A stretch of 10,059 bases of DNA from Candidatus Bathyarchaeota archaeon (GTDB lineage: Archaea > Asgardarchaeota > Lokiarchaeia > Sigyniarchaeales > Sigyniarchaeaceae). The stretch spans positions 1 to 10,059 of the forward strand of contig WJJB01000131.1 of NCBI GenBank assembly GCA_014729935.1, read 5' to 3'. This document shows, one piece after another, positions 6,041-10,059 of the stretch. The notes below the pieces were generated by a model. That model searched no databases. It had not been told where the DNA came from and saw nothing but the letters and a program-made list of their open reading frames with translations. A program made the translations under genes and the position numbers. The first letter of the stretch is position 1; every line of letters begins with the position of its first letter.

Positions 6041-8395
6041 ATGATGCAACTACGATTTGAGAAGGAAAGGATACTTTTACTGGTCACTTGCAGTATGTTC
6101 CTTGTATTGATGACATGCATATTAGATGCGAGCGACCTGACACGTGTGGATTATATCGCGCGTGACAAGGAAACCCTTAATACAAGCGAAATTCCGCAAG
6201 GGATCATCGGGATGTGGCATGGTTCACTGGACAGCATCCCAGATGGTTGGGCGCTATGCAATGGCTCCAATGGTACCCCAGATCTAACTGGGAGATTTAT
6301 TCGTGGGACTGATCACATGGAAACCCCGGGTTTTACAGGAGGAAGAATGTCCCATAACCACACGTACAGTGAAGTACCATACCATGATCACCAAGTTGTC
6401 GACCCGACACATTATCACGAGATAAATGCCAGCCAAGTTCAAGTGATGGAGGGCCCACAACCTTGGAACGTTTGCGGGACTCAGAATGACTGTTTCACGA
6501 TGAGTAATACCAGCATGGTTACCGTGGATCTTGCCGGGCAATTGGGATGCGAAACAGAGAATAGCACTGCCATTCCACCGTACATTGAGTTGGCATTCAT
6601 CATGAAAATCGATCCAAATATCACGGTTCCTGAAGGATTGATCATGATGTGGTTCCTTCCCACCGGCATGATTCCCGACGGATGGCATTATTGCAACGGG
6701 AGTAATGGAACACCAAACATGACGGGAAGATTCTCCCGGTGTGTAGAAAATGGGATTGACCCCGGAACTATAGGTGGACAAAAGGAGCATTATCATAATT
6801 ACACGGAAGTACCACGACATACACATTCCTTGAGTGACCTTGCCCACGTGCACCGATGTAGCTACGACACGTTGTTCGTCATGGACAACCCGGTGAGCCA
6901 TGTGAATTCTATTTGCCACCCTGGTGGTACACCAATGCTCACGGAACCTGCATCAAGTGGACTGATGTTAGATGATACGGGTTTGGATATTTGCACGACG
7001 GGTAATGCAAGTAATATCCCCCCGTATTCAAAAGTAGCATACATCATGAACGAAAAGGATACTAGTGCCTTCCCCCGTGATGTAATAGGATTGTGGGCAG
7101 GTTTGCCCGTGAATATCCCCGTGAATTACGTTCAGTGTGATGGAATACTTACACCGGTGAATTTTTCAAGCAGGTTCGCATTATCAACCACTAGTATCTC
7201 GGATCCCGGAATTTTGGGCGGTACATCAGAACACAACCATACTTACACCGAAATCCCGCGTCACTCGCATTCCATTACAGATAGCACTCACCAACATATC
7301 GTGGAATATAACCAAATCATGGTTGAACCAGGACTAGGAGTGATCGGAAGATATTGGTATCCCCTTGGAATTTTTACCTGTAATACAAGCAATGAGGTGG
7401 CAAATGTGTCCATTGTAGGTACCGGGATACCCGTTTGCACCACGGATAACTCGACCATGCTTCCACCGTTCTTCGAGCTTGCCTTTGTGCAACACGTGAA
7501 CAGCCCACCAGAAGCACAATCGGTTTCCTTCACTTCTAATCCCACTACAACGGATGACCTGGTGCTTTCCTACAGCTATTTCGATACAGAAGGCCATCCT
7601 GAGGGTCTGACTGAAATTCTGTGGTACAAGAACGATACGCTGCAGGTCCAATTCAATGGTTTACACACGGTACCTAGCGAGTGGACCAACAAAACACAGG
7701 AATGGTATTGCACGGTTCGGCCACACGATGGGATTGAATTTGGAGCCATGGTGGAATCAAGCAGGGAAATCATCTTGAATAGCGCTCCAAGTGTATCGGG
7801 CGTTACCTTGGGTGCATCCCCTAAAACAACCCTTGAAGACCTAGTATTGAATTACACCTTCTCGGATGCGGATAACGATTCGGACCATTCGTGGATCCGG
7901 TGGTACAAGAATTCAGTGGAACAAACGCAATTCGAGAATATGACGATGGTATCAAGCGATTGGACAAATAAATCAGAATCATGGCAAGTAGTTGTGCATC
8001 CGAATGACGGCACTGATTGGGGGACCACGGTACCATCATCACCGGTTTTCATTACAAACACGGCTCCAACAGTCGATTCCGTTGAGGTTTCTCCAGTTGA
8101 TCCAGAGACAGGTGATGATTTAATTCTTACCTACGACTTCCACGACCCAGATGGTGATGGTGATCAATCATGGATCCGGTGGTACAAGGATGCCAGCGAG
8201 CAAACTCAGTTTGAAAACATGACGACCATTCCGAATGCTTGGACCAACCTGAGCGATGGATGGGCAGCCTACATTCGTGGTTATGACGGGGAAACGATGA
8301 ATTCCACTGCAGAGATTAGCAACCTTATTACCATCGTCAATACCCCCCCCAACGATTTCGAACGTGGATATATCACCCGATGCACCGGAAGATGA
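6041..8395 (+). CDS. Giant surface protein, N-terminal part: signal peptide, three tail-collar-like domains, Ig-like repeats (frameshifted at 8343-8350)
   Basis: Residues 1-31 form a signal peptide (basic start, hydrophobic core around ILLLVTCSMFLVLM). Three tandem domains of the phage tail-collar type follow at about 51-190, 196-338 and 344-485. Each starts with a G-x-IP-x-GW-x-x-CNG-type motif (weaker in the third copy), reaches a GG-x3-H-x-H region with three HxH motifs and closes with IPPY/LPPF then AF/AY and a hydrophobic strand. Conserved cysteines (C-N/D-G near the front, C-x-T before the PPY) suggest disulphides. Ig-like repeats start at 487, 580, 673 and 767. N-glycosylation sequons are frequent throughout, fitting an extracellular glycoprotein. 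The frame is lost in the C8 tract, adds about thirteen unrelated residues and stops at 8393-8395. As written this product lacks the membrane anchor and would be secreted. Likely role: adhesion or ligand binding at the cell surface. Confidence 0.85.
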   Translation: MMQLRFEKERILLLVTCSMFLVLMTCILDASDLTRVDYIARDKETLNTSEIPQGIIGMWHGSLDSIPDGWALCNGSNGTPDLTGRFIRGTDHMETPGFTGGRMSHNHTYSEVPYHDHQVVDPTHYHEINASQVQVMEGPQPWNVCGTQNDCFTMSNTSMVTVDLAGQLGCETENSTAIPPYIELAFIMKIDPNITVPEGLIMMWFLPTGMIPDGWHYCNGSNGTPNMTGRFSRCVENGIDPGTIGGQKEHYHNYTEVPRHTHSLSDLAHVHRCSYDTLFVMDNPVSHVNSICHPGGTPMLTEPASSGLMLDDTGLDICTTGNASNIPPYSKVAYIMNEKDTSAFPRDVIGLWAGLPVNIPVNYVQCDGILTPVNFSSRFALSTTSISDPGILGGTSEHNHTYTEIPRHSHSITDSTHQHIVEYNQIMVEPGLGVIGRYWYPLGIFTCNTSNEVANVSIVGTGIPVCTTDNSTMLPPFFELAFVQHVNSPPEAQSVSFTSNPTTTDDLVLSYSYFDTEGHPEGLTEILWYKNDTLQVQFNGLHTVPSEWTNKTQEWYCTVRPHDGIEFGAMVESSREIILNSAPSVSGVTLGASPKTTLEDLVLNYTFSDADNDSDHSWIRWYKNSVEQTQFENMTMVSSDWTNKSESWQVVVHPNDGTDWGTTVPSSPVFITNTAPTVDSVEVSPVDPETGDDLILTYDFHDPDGDGDQSWIRWYKDASEQTQFENMTTIPNAWTNLSDGWAAYIRGYDGETMNSTAEISNLITIVNTPPNDFERGYITRCTGR
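6191..7498 (+). repeat. Three tandem tail-collar-like domains with nine HxH motifs
   Basis: The units start near 6191, 6626 and 7070. HxH motifs begin at 6353, 6383 and 6410; at 6788, 6818 and 6845; and at 7232, 7262 and 7289. Within every unit the spacing is exactly 30 then 27 bases (10 then 9 residues), although the residues around them differ. In phage T4, HxH motifs of the trimeric tail-fibre tips bind Zn (gp12) or Fe (gp37), so strict conservation here points to metal-coordinated structure. Confidence 0.75.
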
Positions 8396-9190
8396 TGAGG
8401 ATCTTACCGTCAGTTACAGTTTTAGTGATCCAAATGACGGGCAATCTGAAACAGGGACCCAGATCATCTGGTACAAGAATTCGATCGAACAAACGCAATT
8501 CGAAAACACGAGTACCATTCCACACGTATGGACAAATTCATCGGATTCATGGTACGTGGAAGTATCTGCATCTGATGGAATGAATCGTAGCACTATAGAA
8601 GCTTCAGATCCCGTGATAATTGATAATGGCGTGCCCAGCGTGGATTCCTTGGATATCTCACCACTCTCACCTGTAACCACTGATGATCTTGAATTATCAT
8701 ACACTTTCTCAGATCCCGATCTAGATCCCGATTTGTCATGGATTAGATGGTACAGGGATGGAGTACATGTTGCCAGCTACGATAACCAGTCGACTCTCAC
8801 ATCTAATGCCACCAATTATGGTGAGGAATGGAATGCAACCTTGCTTGCCTACGATGGCATCAATTGGAATTCTACTTTAGTCGTATCACCAACAGTGACG
8901 ATCCAGAATTCCCCGCCCGAGATTTCCAATTTGCAAATCATCCCAAGTAATCCATTTGTAGGGCAGGAACTTCACTTGGATTATGATTATTTTGATGCGG
9001 ATGGTCACTTGGAAAGCGGAACGATGATCCATTGGTACAAGGACGGGCAATACCAACCACAATATGACGGGCTGAGCACGATCAACGCGACGGAATTATC
9101 AGCAGGCGAAACTTGGCATGCCAACGTCAGCATTAGTGATGGGATTGATGTCACGCAGGAGGACCAATCAAACCAGGTTACCATTGGTTC
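7499..9190 (+). repeat. Six Ig-like repeats, period about 279-286 bases
   Basis: Repeat starts (the N-x-x-P motif) are at 7499, 7778, 8057, 8339, 8625 and 8907. The consensus is a hydrophobic strand, P, D-L-x-L-x-Y-x-F/Y, D-x-D-x-D, I-x-WYK, Q-x-x-F, W-T-N, then a final DG. These resemble the bacterial and archaeal Ig-like/PKD-type stalk modules. Repeats 2, 3 and 4 share the block EQTQFEN almost unchanged. Confidence 0.8.
8343..8350 (+). other. C8 homopolymer causing a +1 frameshift in the surface protein gene
   Basis: Eight consecutive C residues encode the PP of the N-x-PP motif that opens Ig-like repeat 4. Seven would keep the frame with all flanking repeats. The extra C leads to a stop at 8393-8395. 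It is either an assembly or read error, a true mutation, or a slippage-prone contingency tract. Confidence 0.85.
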
Positions 9191-9317
9191 CGTGGATAAT
9201 GGGAATCTCATGGACAAATTGATGAAATACCTGCCTTACATCCTTGGTGGTGTAGCCATCGTTACGGCTGTTGGTATCATCATAATGAAACGAAAAGGTC
9301 GGGCAAGTAAAAAATAG
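8364..9317 (+). CDS. Giant surface protein, C-terminal part: Ig-like repeats and membrane anchor
   Basis: This frame continues the surface protein after the C8 tract. Deleting one C from 8343-8350 turns the sequence into NTPPTISNVDISPD and rejoins it without loss, giving a 1,091-residue protein. It holds the rest of Ig-like repeat 4 and repeats 5 (from 8625) and 6 (from 8907), each with the pattern of a P-x-x-P turn, DDL or equivalent, a D-rich loop, I-x-WYKD/N, a Q-x-x-F/Y block and a final DG. A transmembrane helix at full-length residues about 1063-1082 (LPYILGGVAIVTAVGIIIM) is followed by the basic tail KRKGRASKK, a stop-transfer anchor leaving the large N-terminal part outside the cell. 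The nominal GTG start at 8364 has no ribosome-binding site, so I read this as the second half of one gene, not a separate gene. Confidence 0.8.
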   Translation: MDISPDAPEDDEDLTVSYSFSDPNDGQSETGTQIIWYKNSIEQTQFENTSTIPHVWTNSSDSWYVEVSASDGMNRSTIEASDPVIIDNGVPSVDSLDISPLSPVTTDDLELSYTFSDPDLDPDLSWIRWYRDGVHVASYDNQSTLTSNATNYGEEWNATLLAYDGINWNSTLVVSPTVTIQNSPPEISNLQIIPSNPFVGQELHLDYDYFDADGHLESGTMIHWYKDGQYQPQYDGLSTINATELSAGETWHANVSISDGIDVTQEDQSNQVTIGSVDNGNLMDKLMKYLPYILGGVAIVTAVGIIIMKRKGRASKK

Positions 9318-9320
9318 GTA

Positions 9321-9333
9321 TCACTGTCAGTGA
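9321..9333 (+). terminator. Small hairpin directly after the surface protein stop
   Basis: TCACT and AGTGA pair around a GTC loop, starting four bases after the stop codon. The stem is short and no T-run follows directly, so its part in termination is uncertain. Confidence 0.25.
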
Positions 9334-9396
9334 CCAACGGCTTCGATTTCAAGGGATCCGCGTAAGATACCCTCACCGGGAACGTGCCCCTTGCTC

Positions 9397-9411
9397 TTAT
9401 TTTTTCTTTTT
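9397..9411 (+). terminator. T-rich transcription termination region
   Basis: A run of mostly T (CTTATTTTTTCTTTTTAA, about 9396-9413) lies 80 bases beyond the surface protein stop. Archaeal RNA polymerase terminates at such T-tracts on the non-template strand without needing a strong hairpin. It separates the surface protein transcript from the PHP gene. Confidence 0.45.
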
Positions 9412-9525
9412 AAATCCCTCAAGTGTTACATTATTTAGCTCATTAGGCTTGAATGCTTGTTTTGAAAATAAAGGCATGCGCCGTGTCACAAAGTTTGATA
9501 ACCACCTCGCGTGATTCCACGTGTG

Positions 9526-10059
9526 ATGCCCGGGGAATCCTTTCACCAGTTCACGACACACCATTTGTATCCCTACGATGCCTATGAGAAACCCAAATGG
9601 AACCCGGTCGACAAGATACTTGGCAATCTTGGGTTGAAGCGGTTTGGCCTTGACATGCTTGCAGGATATTGCAGGAAATTTGCCAAGAATGCATGGGAGC
9701 TCCCCCCGTTCCAACCTGCAGCCGTGCCTGAGGGAAAGGTCTTGATAGATTTTCATACCCACACCAGGTTAAGCGATGGTGAGGGCACGTTCGAATCCAT
9801 CCTCCAGCGCATCTCACGCACGGGAGTGGTTGACGGGATTGTCTTCACCAATCACCCGTTCACCCTTGCCAAGGATCGCAGGTCGCGGATACGAAATCCC
9901 AAGGTGATCAAGCAATCCTATCGTGCAGGAAACGTGGTTAAAGATATGAAGGAAAAGGGGCAACTCCCCGATACCTTCATGACCTTTCCCGGTAGCTGCG
10001 AGTTTGCTCCTGCAGGGACGCATGATTTCCCGCGAAAGGGAGTGGAAGTCATCGGGCTC
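9526..10059 (+). CDS. PHP-domain metal-dependent phosphoesterase, cut off by window edge
   Basis: The frame is open from 9502 to the right edge; 178 residues are visible from the ATG at 9526 and there is no stop. About 70 residues precede the PHP domain and contain no hydrophobic signal. PHP motif 1 is HTHTRLSDGEG at residues 77-87, motif 2 is FTNHP at 107-111, and motif 3 includes GSCEF at 156-160 with GTHDF at 164-168, giving the His, Glu and His residues expected for the trinuclear metal site. In most relatives motif 2 is TDH; here Asp is replaced by Asn. PHP proteins include histidinol phosphatases, nucleases and polymerase-associated proofreading domains, and the visible part cannot choose between them. 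There is no clear ribosome-binding site; GTG codons at 9511 and 9523 are alternative starts. Confidence 0.75.
   Translation, partial: MPGESFHQFTTHHLYPYDAYEKPKWNPVDKILGNLGLKRFGLDMLAGYCRKFAKNAWELPPFQPAAVPEGKVLIDFHTHTRLSDGEGTFESILQRISRTGVVDGIVFTNHPFTLAKDRRSRIRNPKVIKQSYRAGNVVKDMKEKGQLPDTFMTFPGSCEFAPAGTHDFPRKGVEVIGL

Noticed and set aside
6284..6919. Long minus-strand frame of 211 residues inside the surface protein gene
   Set aside because: It is antisense to a region with clear repeated domain structure on the plus strand; its composition follows from the complementary His, Asn and Thr codons.
9397..9762. Minus-strand frame of 121 residues at the start of the PHP gene
   Set aside because: It overlaps the PHP coding frame on the opposite strand, including the HTHT motif, and runs through the T-rich termination region; it shows no family motif.
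1..10059. CRISPR array, rRNA and replication origin
   Set aside because: No short regularly spaced direct repeats, rRNA-like conserved blocks or clustered origin-box repeats were seen. The only regular repeats are the coding repeats of the surface protein.

Overview
The window looks archaeal. Several genes have a TATA-like element about 25 bases ahead of a short leader, two starts carry ribosome-binding sites of the GGAGGTG type, and the gene content fits: a long AlaX editing protein, a TnpB remnant of a type common in archaeal IS605-like elements, and a sequon-rich surface protein with Ig-like repeats and a C-terminal membrane anchor. GC content is moderate by eye. Asgard or Thermoplasmata-like lineages are possible hosts, but nothing here fixes the phylum.

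Left part (1-1920). A small two-helix membrane protein runs off the left edge on the minus strand. A divergent intergenic region follows, then two tandem plus-strand genes (621-1121 and 1379-1873). These encode about 165-residue coiled-coil proteins that are clearly paralogous and share a C-terminal 'GI-x-F/I-x-TPF' signature. A perfect 16-base palindrome lies in the gap between them.

Minus-strand pair (1921-4118). A 391-residue AlaX-L type alanyl-tRNA editing hydrolase comes first, coupled end to start with a 338-residue TIM-barrel protein of the xylose isomerase-like/endonuclease IV fold. The second protein appears to keep the full set of metal-ligand positions. A good ribosome-binding site precedes alaX, and the junction implies one transcript with translational coupling.

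Mobile-element graveyard (4227-5711). A tnpB pseudogene on the minus strand has lost its middle and picked up frameshifts and a nonsense codon. A truncated group II intron lies on the plus strand. Its reverse transcriptase/maturase is broken (front end missing, two frameshifts, YADD changed to YADE), but domain V and domain VI are textbook-perfect, including the AGC triad, GAAA loop, two-base bulge, bulged adenosine and AT end.

Right part (5712-10059). A strong TATA box and ribosome-binding site lead into a very large surface protein (6041-9317, 1,091 residues if read through). It has a signal peptide, three tandem phage tail-collar-like domains, six Ig-like repeats, a C-terminal transmembrane helix and a basic tail. 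Each collar domain carries three HxH motifs with identical spacing. A run of eight C residues at 8343-8350 breaks the gene into two frames, and removing one C restores it exactly. After a T-rich termination region, a PHP-domain phosphoesterase gene starts and runs off the right edge.

The most unusual item is the surface protein: three covalently linked tail-tip-like metal-binding modules on an Ig stalk anchored in the cell membrane, with a homopolymer that could switch between anchored and released forms.
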